From: Streptomyces cinnamoneus
GTDB taxonomy: Bacteria > Actinomycetota > Actinomycetes > Streptomycetales > Streptomycetaceae
Direction: 5' to 3'
Assembly: GCF_002939475.1 (NCBI RefSeq)
Contig: NZ_PKFQ01000001.1
Span: forward strand, 1,488,001-1,552,000
DNA length: 64,000 nucleotides
Below are positions 42,439-51,751 of the stretch, in pieces; within the stretch, counting starts at the first letter, position 1, and each line of letters begins with the position of its first letter. Both the position numbers and the translations under genes were made by a program. Below the pieces are notes generated by a model. That model had not been told where the DNA came from and ran no database searches. It worked only from the letters and a program-made list of their open reading frames with translations.

Positions 42439-42820
42439 GGAACCTCCCTTAGCAGGGGTTTCTGCCACCACCGTGGTAGCAGCGCCCTGCTGTCGCTGGA
42501 AGTGTCCATGCCAATACTGTGTCCGTCACCGCGCGCCGACCAAGTGGCGCGGCCATGCCACCCATGGCTCACGGGCGATGACTGAACGTCAGGAGTGACC
42601 GAGGGGTCAGGAAGTGCCAACTGGCGTAAAAATGCTCGTCAGTTGGGACGTGAGCCGGCCTCCGGAAGGCTTTTCCGACTGTTCAACTGACGGCCAGGCG
42701 CCAGGCGTGGCGACGGCTCCGGAGGGCGGCTTTTCGCATGGCCTTCACATCTTGACGGGCCTCCGCCCGCTGCGCGACATTGAAGCCCGGCATCCGGCGC
42801 TTCGGGGGGCAAAGTCGGCA
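42439..42820. promoter_or_regulatory. Divergent intergenic region with CCAACTG/CAGTTGG repeats
   Basis: 382 bp between the lipase and the polysaccharide operon. CCAACTG (42617-42623) and CAGTTGG (42640-42646) form a perfect 7-bp inverted repeat around an A-rich spacer, and a third CAACTG lies at 42684-42689. A frame open from 42614 into the next gene lacks coding character here and a ribosome site. I see no gene. Confidence 0.45.
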
Positions 42821-43276
42821 ATGCAGAGCTTCACTGATCTCACCGGTCTCGACGAACCGACGGAACCAGACGGCGCGGGTGGCGAGGAGGGCCCCATCGG
42901 CGGGAGGCGGCCGGCGGGGGACTCGCTCCCCGTGATCGCGGGCGCGGCGACGGCCATCGCGGGGGTGGGCGGCGCCCTGGCGCTCGCCGACATCGGCTCA
43001 CCGCTGCGCGCGCCCTTCACCTTGTTCTTCCTGCTGGTGGCACCGGCGTGCGCCCTGTCGGCCGTGCTGCGCGGGCTCGATCCGCTCAGCCGGTCGGTGG
43101 TGGCCACCGGCGGGGCCGTCGCGGTCGACCTGCTGATCGCCGAGACCATGCTCGCGCTGCACACCTGGTCGGTGCGGGGCGGGGTCGCCGCGGTGGCGGC
43201 CGTCAGCCTCCTTCTGTACCTGCTGGCACATGCGCGGCGCCATCGCGGCCGCGCCGCGAGAAGTCGGGCTTCGTGA
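42821..43276 (+). CDS. Small multi-span membrane protein heading the polysaccharide operon
   Basis: 151 aa from ATG 42821, chosen for GGGGGG 11 bp upstream; the frame is open further to 42614. An acidic N-terminus (MQSFTDLTGLDEPTEPDG) precedes four hydrophobic helices (LPVIAGAATAIAGVGGALAL; APFTLFFLLVAPACALSAVL; VVATGGAVAVDLLIAETMLA; VAAVAAVSLLLYLLAHARRH) and a basic end. Family not recognised. The CelD-like gene follows without a gap, so it belongs to the polysaccharide export/assembly operon. Confidence 0.75.
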   Translation: MQSFTDLTGLDEPTEPDGAGGEEGPIGGRRPAGDSLPVIAGAATAIAGVGGALALADIGSPLRAPFTLFFLLVAPACALSAVLRGLDPLSRSVVATGGAVAVDLLIAETMLALHTWSVRGGVAAVAAVSLLLYLLAHARRHRGRAARSRAS

Positions 43277-43277
43277 C

Positions 43278-44375
43278 GTGGACATCAGCGTGTACCGGCC
43301 CGGCGAGCTCACCGCGGCCGACCGGACGGCCTGGTCGGCGATGCAGGTGCGGGCGGTGGAGGACGGTTCGCCGCAGTTGACGAATCCCTTCCTCGCACCC
43401 GAGTTCGCCCTGGCCGTGGGGCGCTGCCGGCGCGGCGCCCGGATCGCGGTCGTCCGGGAGGAGGGCGCGCCGGTGGCCTTCTTCCCCTACCAGCGCAGCT
43501 CGCTCGGTGTGGGGCGGGCGATAGGCATGGGCGTCTCGGACGCCCAGGGCCTGGTGCACCGCCCCGGCTTCCAGTGGGACACCCGCGAGCTGCTGCAGGC
43601 GTGCGGGCTCTCCCTCTGGGAGTTCGACCACCTGGTGGAGGGGCAGAAACCGTTCGAGGTGGTGGCCTCCGGCTCGTACGCCTCGCCGGTCATCGACGTC
43701 GACCAGGGGTTCGACCGGTATCTGTCGGCGCTGCGCAAGCAGTCGCCGAAGTTCACCCGCACCACGCTGGCCAAGGAGCGCAAGCTGGGCCGGGACGCCG
43801 GCGAGGTGCGGTACGTGCACGACGAACGTGATCCGGGCGTGCTGCGCGCGCTGATCGGCTGGAAATCGGCGCAGTACCGAAGAACAGGGCGCGCCGACCG
43901 CTTCGCGCGCCCGTGGATAACGCAGCTCGTCGAGCAGCTGTTCCACACTCGCACGGAGACCTTCAGCGGCCTGCTGTCGGTGCTCTACGCCGGTGGCCGG
44001 CCGGTCGCGGCGCACTTCGGGCTGCGTTCCACGACCGTGCTGGCCTGCTGGTTCCCGGCGTACGACCCGGAGTTCGCGAGGTACTCACCCGGGCTCGTGC
44101 TGCATCTGCGGATGGCCGAGGGGGCCGCCGCCGAGGGGATGGCCTATCTGGACCTGGGCCGGGGCGGCAAGGCGTACAAGGACTCGCTCAAGACCAGGGA
44201 ACTGAGCGTCTCGGAAGGCTGGGTGACCCGGCGTCATCCGGTCGCCCTGGGCTACCGGGCACGGCGGGCGCCGGTGCGGGCCCTGCGCAACACGGTGCTG
44301 TCCCGGCCGGAGCTGTTCGAGCCGGCGGACCGGCTGCTCAAACGGGTGGGAAGCCTCCGGGAGAGCGGTCACTGA
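43278..44375 (+). CDS. CelD/BcsL-type GNAT acyltransferase (FemAB-like)
   Basis: 365 aa from GTG 43278; ATG 43230 in the same frame is possible but would overlap the previous gene by 47 bp. The core reads LRKQSPKFTRTTLAKERKLG ... LYAGGRPVAAHFGLRSTTVL ... CWFPAYDPEFARYSPGLVLH ... YLDLGRGGKAYKDSLKTREL, the signature of the CelD/BcsL domain (GNAT fold, FemAB-related) found in exopolysaccharide clusters. It probably transfers an acyl or aminoacyl group to the glycan or a precursor on the cytoplasmic side. Confidence 0.9.
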   Translation: MDISVYRPGELTAADRTAWSAMQVRAVEDGSPQLTNPFLAPEFALAVGRCRRGARIAVVREEGAPVAFFPYQRSSLGVGRAIGMGVSDAQGLVHRPGFQWDTRELLQACGLSLWEFDHLVEGQKPFEVVASGSYASPVIDVDQGFDRYLSALRKQSPKFTRTTLAKERKLGRDAGEVRYVHDERDPGVLRALIGWKSAQYRRTGRADRFARPWITQLVEQLFHTRTETFSGLLSVLYAGGRPVAAHFGLRSTTVLACWFPAYDPEFARYSPGLVLHLRMAEGAAAEGMAYLDLGRGGKAYKDSLKTRELSVSEGWVTRRHPVALGYRARRAPVRALRNTVLSRPELFEPADRLLKRVGSLRESGH

Positions 44376-44780
44376 CCCTTCGCACTTGTGGGTGGCCAGT
44401 CAATAGCCCAACAGAGGCGGATGGTTGCATAGGCGCAAAAAACACCAAAGGAGGAGTCTCCGCCCCACCTCTTGCCATACGGTCTCAAGCTTCAATACCG
44501 TCGTACATCTACCCGCATCGGCCCATCATGTCAAAGCGGCTCCGGGGAGGGCTTCGTAAGCGTCGCGATGGTGTCCGGAGCGGGGCGCGGCAGGGGGTGC
44601 CGCGCCCGGCCGCAGTCAGTGCCGGGTCGCGTGCCGCGCGCCGGTGCTATCTGCCAACTCGCCCTGCCCGTGCGGTGTTCGCCATCGCCGGGACCGGGGT
44701 GAGTACCCCCTTTTCGAACCGGACACACGATCGGACCGCTCTGGGCGGGCGGTCCGCCGGACGAGAGGGAACGAAGACCC
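44376..44780. promoter_or_regulatory. 405-bp leader/promoter region before the glycosyltransferase genes
   Basis: The first part has an A-rich tract (GCGCAAAAAACACCAAAGG near 44432) and a GGAGGAGTCTCC self-complementary stretch. The later part has GC hairpins. This is unusually low in GC for the window and could be a structured 5' leader. No known riboswitch class is recognised and no gene is seen, so the second half of the cluster may have its own promoter. Confidence 0.45.
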
Positions 44781-45608
44781 ATGAGTGCGTTTCTGCGCCC
44801 AGCGGCCAGTGAAGAGGACCCGGAGACATCCGGGGGCCGCTACCGTCCGGTGACCTCGCAATTCGCGATAGCGCCACCGGTGAGCGTCGTCATTCCGGCC
44901 ATGAACGAGGCGGAGAACCTTCCGTACGTCTTCAAGACACTTCCCGACTGGATCCACGAGGTGGTCCTGGTCGACGGCAACTCCACCGACGACACGGTCG
45001 GCGTCGCCCGCGGGCTGCGTCCGGACGTCAAGGTCGTCGAGCAGCTCGGCAAGGGCAAGGGCGACGCGCTGATCACCGGTTTCGCCGCCTGCACGGGCGA
45101 GATCATCGTCATGGTCGACGCGGACGGCTCCGCCGACGGAGGGGAGATCGTCAGCTACGTCTCCGCGCTGGTGGGCGGCGCGGACTTCGCCAAGGGCTCC
45201 CGCTTCGCCAACGGCGGCGGCACCGACGACATGACCTTCGTCCGCAAGCTGGGCAACCGCGTTCTGACGTCCATGGTCAACCACAAGTTCGGTGCCCGCT
45301 ACACCGACCTGTGCTACGGCTACAACGCGTTCTGGAAGCACTGCCTCGACGAGATCGCCCTGGACTGCGCCGGCTTCGAGGTGGAGACCCTGATGAACAT
45401 CAGAGTGGTCAAGGCCGGGCTGCGGGTCCAGGAGATTCCCAGCCATGAGTTCGTCCGCATCCACGGCGCGAGCAACCTGCGGGCCGTGCGCGACGGGATC
45501 CGGGTACTGAAGGTGATCCTCCGCGAGCGGGGCGTCCGCCGTGGCTCCCGGCGGCGGCAACGCCCCCTCGCCATCGCGCCGGCCGCCAACCGCGGGGAAG
45601 TCTCTTGA
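44781..45608 (+). CDS. Glycosyltransferase family 2
   Basis: 275 aa. The GT-A fold shows as VSVVIPAMNEAENLPYVFKT, VLVDGNSTDDTVGVARGL, the DxD-like MVDADGSADGG, and GSRFANGGGTDDM. It resembles dolichol/undecaprenyl-phosphate mannose synthase-like enzymes and lacks C-terminal membrane helices; the tail is very basic (VRRGSRRRQRP). It would transfer sugar from a nucleotide donor on the cytoplasmic side. Its stop overlaps the next start (TTGA). Confidence 0.92.
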   Translation: MSAFLRPAASEEDPETSGGRYRPVTSQFAIAPPVSVVIPAMNEAENLPYVFKTLPDWIHEVVLVDGNSTDDTVGVARGLRPDVKVVEQLGKGKGDALITGFAACTGEIIVMVDADGSADGGEIVSYVSALVGGADFAKGSRFANGGGTDDMTFVRKLGNRVLTSMVNHKFGARYTDLCYGYNAFWKHCLDEIALDCAGFEVETLMNIRVVKAGLRVQEIPSHEFVRIHGASNLRAVRDGIRVLKVILRERGVRRGSRRRQRPLAIAPAANRGEVS

Positions 45609-46645
45609 GCGCTGCACCGACCGGACGGACCGGCGCACCGAGCGTCTCGGTGGTCGTCTGTGTGTACACCGAGGACCGCTGGGGCGACATCCTCGCCGCG
45701 GTGGCCTCGGTGTGCGACCAGTCCCACCCCGCCCTGGAGACGCTGCTCGTGGTCGACCACAACCCCGGACTGCTGCGCCGGCTCGCCAAGGCGTTCGGGG
45801 ACGACGGCGCCGGGGCGCACCGGGTGCGGGTGCTGCCCAACGCCGGCCCCCGGGGCCTGTCGGCCGGCCGCAACACGGGCATCGCGGCCTCCTCCGGCGA
45901 GGTGATCGCCTTCCTGGACGACGACGCGGTGGCCGAGCGGGACTGGCTGCTGCACTTCGCCGAGGCCTACGCCGACCCCCGGGTGATGGCGGTGGGCGGC
46001 CGCACCCAGCCGGTGTGGGCCTCCCGGCGCCGGCCGGCGTGGTTCCCCGAGGAGTTCGACTGGGTCGTGGGGTGCACCTACCGCGGGCTGCCGCCGGGCA
46101 GGGTGCCGGTGCGTAACGTCCTCGGCGGCAACGCCTCCTTCCGCAGGACGGCGCTCGCGGCCGTCGGGGGCTTCGCCAGCGGCATCGGCCGCGACGGGCA
46201 CCGGCTGCCGCTGGGCTGCGAGGAGACGGAGCTGTGCATCCGGCTGGCCCGCGCCGTGCCGGACGCCGTGCTCCTGATCGACGACCGCTCGGTGATCCAC
46301 CACCGGGTGCCGGCGGCCCGGGAGCGGTTCGGCTACTTCCGGACCCGGGCGTACGCCGAGGGCCTGTCCAAGGCGCTGGTGGCGCACATCGTGGGCGCCC
46401 AGGACGGGCTGGCCAGCGAGCGCCGGTACACCACCCGCGTGCTGCCGGCCGGTGTCGCGCGCGGGGTGCGCGACGCCCTGCTGGGCAGGCCCGGCGGGGC
46501 TGGCCGGGCGGGGGCGATCGTGGCCGGGGTGGCCGCCGCGGCGGGGGGCTACGTCCTGGGCACCTGGCGGGCGCGGCGGACCGGGGGGCGGTTCGCCGTG
46601 GCGTCGCTTCCGGCGGCGGCACCGGGCGAGGGGGCGGCGGCGTGA
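45605..46645 (+). CDS. Glycosyltransferase family 2, second enzyme
   Basis: 346 aa from TTG 45605 in a 4-bp overlap. GT-A features: VSVVVCVYTEDRWGDILAAV, LSAGRNTGIAASSGEVIAFL then DDDAVAERDW, and NVLGGNASFRRTALAAVGGF with CEETELCIRLARA (catalytic acidic region). The C-terminal ~80 residues contain a hydrophobic Gly/Ala-rich segment (AIVAGVAAAAGGYVLGTWRA) that may tie it to the membrane. It should extend the repeat unit begun by the previous enzyme. Confidence 0.92.
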   Translation: MSAAPTGRTGAPSVSVVVCVYTEDRWGDILAAVASVCDQSHPALETLLVVDHNPGLLRRLAKAFGDDGAGAHRVRVLPNAGPRGLSAGRNTGIAASSGEVIAFLDDDAVAERDWLLHFAEAYADPRVMAVGGRTQPVWASRRRPAWFPEEFDWVVGCTYRGLPPGRVPVRNVLGGNASFRRTALAAVGGFASGIGRDGHRLPLGCEETELCIRLARAVPDAVLLIDDRSVIHHRVPAARERFGYFRTRAYAEGLSKALVAHIVGAQDGLASERRYTTRVLPAGVARGVRDALLGRPGGAGRAGAIVAGVAAAAGGYVLGTWRARRTGGRFAVASLPAAAPGEGAAA

Positions 46646-47457
46646 GAGCGGAACCGGTCCCGATCCTGATGTACCACGCGGTGGCGCACGCGCCCGCCCG
46701 GGCTGCGTACGGGCTGTCGGTCTCCCCCGGCGCCTTCGCCGAACAGATGCGGCTGCTGGCCGACTCCGGCCACACGCCGGTGACCGCGGGCCGGCTGGCC
46801 GCCGCCTGGCGCGGCGGCGGCCGGCTGCCCCCCAGGCCGGTGCTGATCACCTTCGACGACGGCTACGAGGGCGTGCACCGGTACGCCCTGCCCGTCCTGG
46901 CCGAACACGGCTTCGCCGCGACGCTGTTCGCCTCCACGGGGTGGCTGCGCGGTGCCCATGAGACCGGGGGCGCGCTCGACCTCATGCTGAGCTGGGACCA
47001 GCTGCGGGAGCTGGCCGCGGCGGGCGTGGAGATCGGCGGGCACAGCCACACCCACCCCCAGCTCGACCAGCTCACCGACGAGCGGCTGTGGTTCGAGGTG
47101 CGGCACTGCCGCGATCTGCTGACCCTCGAACTGGGTCACCCGCCCGGGTCCTTCGCCTACCCGTACGGCTACTCCAGCCGCCGGGTGCGCGATACGGTGC
47201 GCGCGGCCGGATTCGGCGTCTCGCTCGCCGTGGGCAACGCGCTGGCCGTCCGCCGTCAGGGGCCGTACGCCCTGGAGCGGGTGACCGTGCGCCGTTCCAC
47301 GTCCACGGCCGAGTTCGAGCGGCTCGTCGAGGGCCGCCGGGTCGGCCGGCTGTTCGTGGCGGACCGGGTCCTGACCAAGGGGTACGCAGTCGTCCGCAGA
47401 AGCCGCGGTCTCCTCAGGAAGAGCGGCGTCAGGAAAGCGATCGAGGCCCGTGTCTGA
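46642..47457 (+). CDS. Polysaccharide deacetylase (NodB domain)
   Basis: 271 aa from GTG 46642 overlapping the previous stop. NodB motifs: ILMYHAVAH, VLITFDDGYEGVHRYALPVL (metal-binding Asp pair), GGHSHTHPQLDQL (the two His ligands) and FAYPYGYSSRRVRDTVRAAG. Carbohydrate esterase family 4 enzymes remove N-acetyl groups from glycans. No signal peptide is seen, so it would act on a cytoplasmic intermediate or leave by another route. It overlaps the flippase gene by 8 bp. Confidence 0.93.
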   Translation: MRAEPVPILMYHAVAHAPARAAYGLSVSPGAFAEQMRLLADSGHTPVTAGRLAAAWRGGGRLPPRPVLITFDDGYEGVHRYALPVLAEHGFAATLFASTGWLRGAHETGGALDLMLSWDQLRELAAAGVEIGGHSHTHPQLDQLTDERLWFEVRHCRDLLTLELGHPPGSFAYPYGYSSRRVRDTVRAAGFGVSLAVGNALAVRRQGPYALERVTVRRSTSTAEFERLVEGRRVGRLFVADRVLTKGYAVVRRSRGLLRKSGVRKAIEARV

Positions 47458-50400
47458 CACCTCCACCCGGACCGAGGAAAGAGCGGTGGAGCCCGCCGCC
47501 CGACGGCTGCGGCTCCCCGGCCGGGGAGGCGGCAGCCCGTTGTTCCGCAACGCCTTCGCGCTGATGCTGAACACGGGCATCAGCGCCGTCCTGGGGGTGG
47601 GCTTCTGGCTGGTGGCCGCCCGTTACTACACGGAGGAATCCGTCGGCCAGGGCTCGGCGGCGATCGCCGCCATGAAGCTGCTGGCGGGGCTGACGGCGGT
47701 CACCCTCACGGGCGCGCTGGCGCGCTTCATCCCGGTCGCGGGGCGCACCACGGGACGCCTCGTCCTCGGTACGTACGCGGGAAGTTCGGCGCTCGTCGCG
47801 GTGGCGGCGGGCGTCTTCCTGCTGACGCTGGACCTGTGGGGGCCGTCCTACGCCTTCCTGCACGGAGTGCTGCCGGGCCTCGGGTTCGCGGCGGCGGTGG
47901 TGGCGTGGTCACTGCTGACGCTCCAGGACGGGGTGCTGACCGGGCTGCGCAGCGCGTTGTGGGTGCCGGTGGGCAACACGGTCTTCTCGGCCGTGAAACT
48001 GGCGTTGCTGGTGGGGCTCGCGGCGACGCTACCGGTGTCCGGGGTGTTCGTGTCCTGGGTGGTCTCGATCGCGGTGTCGGTCGTCCCGCTGGGCTGGCTG
48101 GTCTTCCGGCGGCTGGTGCCCGCCCACGTGCGGGCGACCGAGGAGAGCGCCCAGCCGGCCTCCTACCGCGAGATGGGCCGCTTCCTGGCCGGTGACTGCA
48201 CGGGGTCGCTGTTCTCCCTGGCCGTGGTCTATCTGGTGCCGGTGATCGTGGCGGCGCAGGTCAGCTCCGCCGACAACGCCTACTTCTACATCACCTCCAC
48301 CATCGGCGGCACGGTCAACCTCCTCGCCATCAACATGGGCGCCTCCCTGACGGTCGAGGGCTCGCACGACCCGGCGCGGCTGGCGGAGAACTGCCGGGCG
48401 GCGCTGCGCCGGATGGCCAAGATCATGGTGCCGGTGTGCGTGCTGCTCTTCGTCCTGGCCCCGCACGTCCTGCGGGTCTTCGGACAGGGCTACGCCGACG
48501 CGGCGACCCCGCTGCTGCGGTGGTTCGCGGTGGGCGCGGCACTGCGCGTGGTGATGGAGGTGTACTTCGCGGTACTGCGGGCGCAGAGCCGCACGGCGGG
48601 GCTCGCCTACCTCCAGGGCCTGCTGTGCTTCCTGGTCCTGGGCCTGACGCTGCTGCTGCTCCCGCGCATGGGGCTGACGGGCGCGGGCGTGGCGGAGATC
48701 TGCAGCCTGACGGTGATCGTCTCGATCGCGGCCGTGAAGCTGCGGGCCGTCCTGAAGGCCGCGCGGGTGCCCGCCTCCCCCGCCGCGCCCGTCACCACCG
48801 AGACGCCGCCCGACGGCGACCTGGCGGACCTGGCCGTGCACGGCGACCGGCGCGACGACGCGGACGGAGAGCGGGAGACCACCCGGCTGGGCACGCGCCG
48901 GGCCCTGCGCAAGGTCCTCGACGCCGACACGGTTCCGCTGGGCGTGCGGGTGGACATCGACCACCTGGAGCGGCGCCCGGACGTACGGCCCGCCGGGGAG
49001 GCGGCCGAGCGCGCCCCGGCGCCGCCCGGTCCCGACGAGGCCGCGGTGTCCCCGGCCAGACCCCGGTGGCGCACGCCCGAGGCCGCGGTCTGGTTGCTGC
49101 TCGCCGCCGCGCTGGCCCTGTACTGGCTGCCGCTGAAGGCCGTCGGCGAGGTGAGCCTGGACGGCATGGGCGGGCTGGGGCTGGTGTCCGTGCTGCCCGT
49201 GGCGACGCTGGTGGGGGCGGCGCTGCTGGTGCTGGCCTTCGCGTCGGCGCTGTGGCTGGACCGGCCCCGCACCTGGCTGCTGCTGACGATCCTGCTGCTG
49301 ACCGTGGTGTCCCTGCACGCCGTGCCCGCGCTGCTGGAGGACCGGCCGCGCTTCGCCACGGCCTGGCAGCACCTGGGCTTTCTGGACTACATCGACCGCA
49401 CGGGCACGGCGGTGCCCGACCTCGACGCCCGCTGGAGCTGGCCCGGCTTCTTCGCCCTCGTGGCCTTCGCCGCCCGTGCCTGCGGCGTGCACGACCTCAC
49501 CGAGGTGCTGCGCTGGTGGCCGACGGCCGTGCAGCTGCTGTGCCTGGCGCCCCTCGCGCTGCTGCTGCGGGCGGTGCGGGCGGGCTGGCGGGCGAAGTGG
49601 ACCGCGCTGTGGCTGTTCGCGCTGTGCGGCTGGGTGGGGCAGGACTACTTCTCCCCGCAGTCGCTCAACTACCTCTTCTACCTGCTGTTCGTGGCCGTGC
49701 TCCTGGTGTGGTTCCGCTGGCCCGGGCAGCTGCGCGGCAAGCTGCTGCCCGGCGAGCGGGAGGTCGCCCGGGCCGGGCGCGGTGAGCTGACGGCCCTGCT
49801 GGCGCTGCTGCTCGCCCTGTTCACCGCGTCGGTGACCAGCCACCAGCTCACGCCGTTCGTCATGCTGGGCGTCCTGACCGCCCTGGTGCTGGTGCGCCGT
49901 TCGGCCCTGACCGGGCTGCCGCTGCTGTGCGGGGTGATCCTCGCGGTGTGGGTGGGGTTCCTGGCCGAGCCCTACTGGTCGGGCCACTTCGACGAGCTGT
50001 TCGGTGGCCTCGGCTCACTGGGCGGCAACGTCTCCTCGTCCGTCTCCGGCCGCATAGAGGGCGGCAGCCAGACGCACAAACTGGTGCTCTCCATCCGGGT
50101 CGCGCTGGCGTGCGGGGTGCTGGCCTGCGCCGCCCTGGGCTGGTGGCGGCGGCGCCGCGCCAAGGTCGGCGACCGTTCGCTGCTGGTGCTCACGGCCGTG
50201 CCGTTCCTCGCCTTCGGCATGCAGTCCTACGGCGGCGAAGTGGCGCTGCGCGTCTTCCTGTTCGCGCTGCCCGGCGCCTGTGTGCTGGCCGCGCTGGCGC
50301 TCTTCCCGAAGACGACGACCGGACCGGGCCGAACGTACCGCGGGCCGGTGGCCGTCCTGCTCACCGGTGTGGTGCTCGTCTTCGGGTTCCTGGTGGCGCG

Positions 50401-51061
50401 CTGGGGCAACGAGTCCTTCGAACGGGTCCGCGCCGGCGAGGCCGCCGCCATGGACTACGTCTACCGCCACGACGAGCCGACCGTGCGGCTGCTGTGGATG
50501 AGCAGCGACACGGTCAACGACGTCACGCCCTCCATGCCCTGGGGCGCGCGCGACATGGAGCGGGTGCTCTACGAACCCACGCTCGCCCCCCGCGACCCCG
50601 CTCAGGTGCCCGACCTGGTGCAGGCGCTGCGCCGGGCCGGGCCCCGGGCCTATCTGATGGTCAGCCGGGGCCAGTCGGTCTATCTGGAGATGAGCGCCGG
50701 CTACGCGCCCGACTGGGAGCAGCGGACGCGGCGCGCCCTGGACGGCCGTCCGGAGCTGCGCCGGGTGCTGGTCAACGCCGACGCCGCGCTCTACGAGCTC
50801 AAGGACAAGCCCGCCGGGGCCGCCCCGGAGCCCCGGCCGGGACCGGCCGGGCCCCGGGTGACCTGGAATCCGGTGTCCGTCGTCGGCGGGCTGGCCGCGG
50901 TGGCGCTGCTGGTGCTGCTGACCGTGCGGGAGCTGGTGCGGGTGGGCGCGGGGCCGGGGGTGCGGCAGCTGCGGTGGGTGCGGGGAGCGTTCTGGTTCGC
51001 GGTGCCGCTGCTGGTGGTGGTGCTGGGGTCACTGGTGTGGCGGATGGCGACGATGTCCTAG
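47450..51061 (+). CDS. Wzx-like flippase fused to a second multi-span membrane domain
   Basis: 1203 aa from GTG 47450. Residues ~30-440 carry about 12-14 helices of the polysaccharide flippase (MOP) superfamily, beginning LFRNAFALMLNTGISAVLGV. A charged linker of ~100 residues follows (DGDLADLAVHGDRRDDADGE). Residues ~540-1170 carry another 12 or so helices, an internal extracytoplasmic-looking segment (DLDARWSWPGFFALVAFAAR; YFSPQSLNYLFYLLFVAVLL) and a soluble part after ~1000. This second half resembles GT-C-type or O-antigen ligase/polymerase membrane proteins but no catalytic motif is certain. One protein may thus flip and then transfer or polymerise the glycan. Confidence 0.85.
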   Translation: MSDTSTRTEERAVEPAARRLRLPGRGGGSPLFRNAFALMLNTGISAVLGVGFWLVAARYYTEESVGQGSAAIAAMKLLAGLTAVTLTGALARFIPVAGRTTGRLVLGTYAGSSALVAVAAGVFLLTLDLWGPSYAFLHGVLPGLGFAAAVVAWSLLTLQDGVLTGLRSALWVPVGNTVFSAVKLALLVGLAATLPVSGVFVSWVVSIAVSVVPLGWLVFRRLVPAHVRATEESAQPASYREMGRFLAGDCTGSLFSLAVVYLVPVIVAAQVSSADNAYFYITSTIGGTVNLLAINMGASLTVEGSHDPARLAENCRAALRRMAKIMVPVCVLLFVLAPHVLRVFGQGYADAATPLLRWFAVGAALRVVMEVYFAVLRAQSRTAGLAYLQGLLCFLVLGLTLLLLPRMGLTGAGVAEICSLTVIVSIAAVKLRAVLKAARVPASPAAPVTTETPPDGDLADLAVHGDRRDDADGERETTRLGTRRALRKVLDADTVPLGVRVDIDHLERRPDVRPAGEAAERAPAPPGPDEAAVSPARPRWRTPEAAVWLLLAAALALYWLPLKAVGEVSLDGMGGLGLVSVLPVATLVGAALLVLAFASALWLDRPRTWLLLTILLLTVVSLHAVPALLEDRPRFATAWQHLGFLDYIDRTGTAVPDLDARWSWPGFFALVAFAARACGVHDLTEVLRWWPTAVQLLCLAPLALLLRAVRAGWRAKWTALWLFALCGWVGQDYFSPQSLNYLFYLLFVAVLLVWFRWPGQLRGKLLPGEREVARAGRGELTALLALLLALFTASVTSHQLTPFVMLGVLTALVLVRRSALTGLPLLCGVILAVWVGFLAEPYWSGHFDELFGGLGSLGGNVSSSVSGRIEGGSQTHKLVLSIRVALACGVLACAALGWWRRRRAKVGDRSLLVLTAVPFLAFGMQSYGGEVALRVFLFALPGACVLAALALFPKTTTGPGRTYRGPVAVLLTGVVLVFGFLVARWGNESFERVRAGEAAAMDYVYRHDEPTVRLLWMSSDTVNDVTPSMPWGARDMERVLYEPTLAPRDPAQVPDLVQALRRAGPRAYLMVSRGQSVYLEMSAGYAPDWEQRTRRALDGRPELRRVLVNADAALYELKDKPAGAAPEPRPGPAGPRVTWNPVSVVGGLAAVALLVLLTVRELVRVGAGPGVRQLRWVRGAFWFAVPLLVVVLGSLVWRMATMS

Positions 51062-51106
51062 CCGGCCAGGGCGGCCCGGCCGCCCGCCGCCTTCCCGCCG
51101 GCCGCC

Positions 51107-51751
51107 TCAGAAGAGGGCGCGGTAGCAGAGGGCCGCGACCGCGCTGCCCCCCGGCACCGGCCGTCCCGGCCGGTGGTGCGGCAGGACGTGTCCGTTGAGG
51201 GCGGTCACGCCCGTGGCCGGGTAGGTGACGCGCGTCCCCGAGGTGCGGTCCCAGGCGGGATCGCTTTCGAGCGCCCCCAGCTGCTCCATGCTGCTGCCGA
51301 TCAGGCCGGGGTGGACGTGGAGCGGTCCCACCTCGCCGAAGGCCGTGGTGAGGAGCGTCAGATCGCACAGTTCCGTGTCGACGTGCAGGAAGACCTCGTC
51401 GTCGTCCTCGTAGTAGCCGTAGGCCGCGAAGGTGGGCACCAGGAGCCGCCCGGTCACCGCCCGGGCGGTGCCGACGAGCGAGAGGTGCACCCGCGCCAGA
51501 AGGCGGCCGCTCGCCGCGGGGGTGCCCCGGCGGGCCGTGCGGCGCGCGGAGACCGGGGTGCGCGGGCCGCTCCGGGGGATCTCGGCGAAGGGGTGCCGCG
51601 CGCGGGCTTCGGCGGCGAGGCGGCCGGCCAGGGCCCGGTCCCACAGGCCCGGGAGGGCGACGTGGCCGAGGGCGGCGAAGGAGCGGTACTGGGCCCGGGT
51701 GACGGCCGCGTGGCGCGGGAGGGCCCCGGAGGGGATCACGGGACGCGTCAC
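51107..51751 (-). CDS. 2OG-Fe(II) oxygenase-like protein coupled to the 84-aa gene
   Basis: 214 aa from GTG 51751 in a 4-bp overlap with the preceding gene. A double-stranded-beta-helix pattern is suggested by VFLHVDTELCDLTLLTTAFG, giving a possible Fe site His123-x-Asp125, and a distal GHVLPHHRPGRPVPGG with candidate His ligand and 2OG-binding Arg. LHVHPGLIG adds two more His. No named family is matched with certainty. It would hydroxylate or otherwise oxidise a substrate; the small protein encoded just before it is the natural candidate. Confidence 0.6.
   Translation of the reverse strand: MTRPVIPSGALPRHAAVTRAQYRSFAALGHVALPGLWDRALAGRLAAEARARHPFAEIPRSGPRTPVSARRTARRGTPAASGRLLARVHLSLVGTARAVTGRLLVPTFAAYGYYEDDDEVFLHVDTELCDLTLLTTAFGEVGPLHVHPGLIGSSMEQLGALESDPAWDRTSGTRVTYPATGVTALNGHVLPHHRPGRPVPGGSAVAALCYRALF

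Noticed and set aside
42614..42820. N-terminal extension of the membrane protein gene
   Set aside because: The extension contains palindromic regulatory-looking DNA and low coding quality; ATG 42821 has a better ribosome site.
44472..44702. Short frames within the 405-bp leader
   Set aside because: No ribosome site and no coding-like codon positions; the sequence is better explained as leader DNA.
48029..49987. 652-codon antisense frame in the flippase gene
   Set aside because: Gln/His/Arg-rich shadow sequence with no motif; the plus strand encodes membrane helices.
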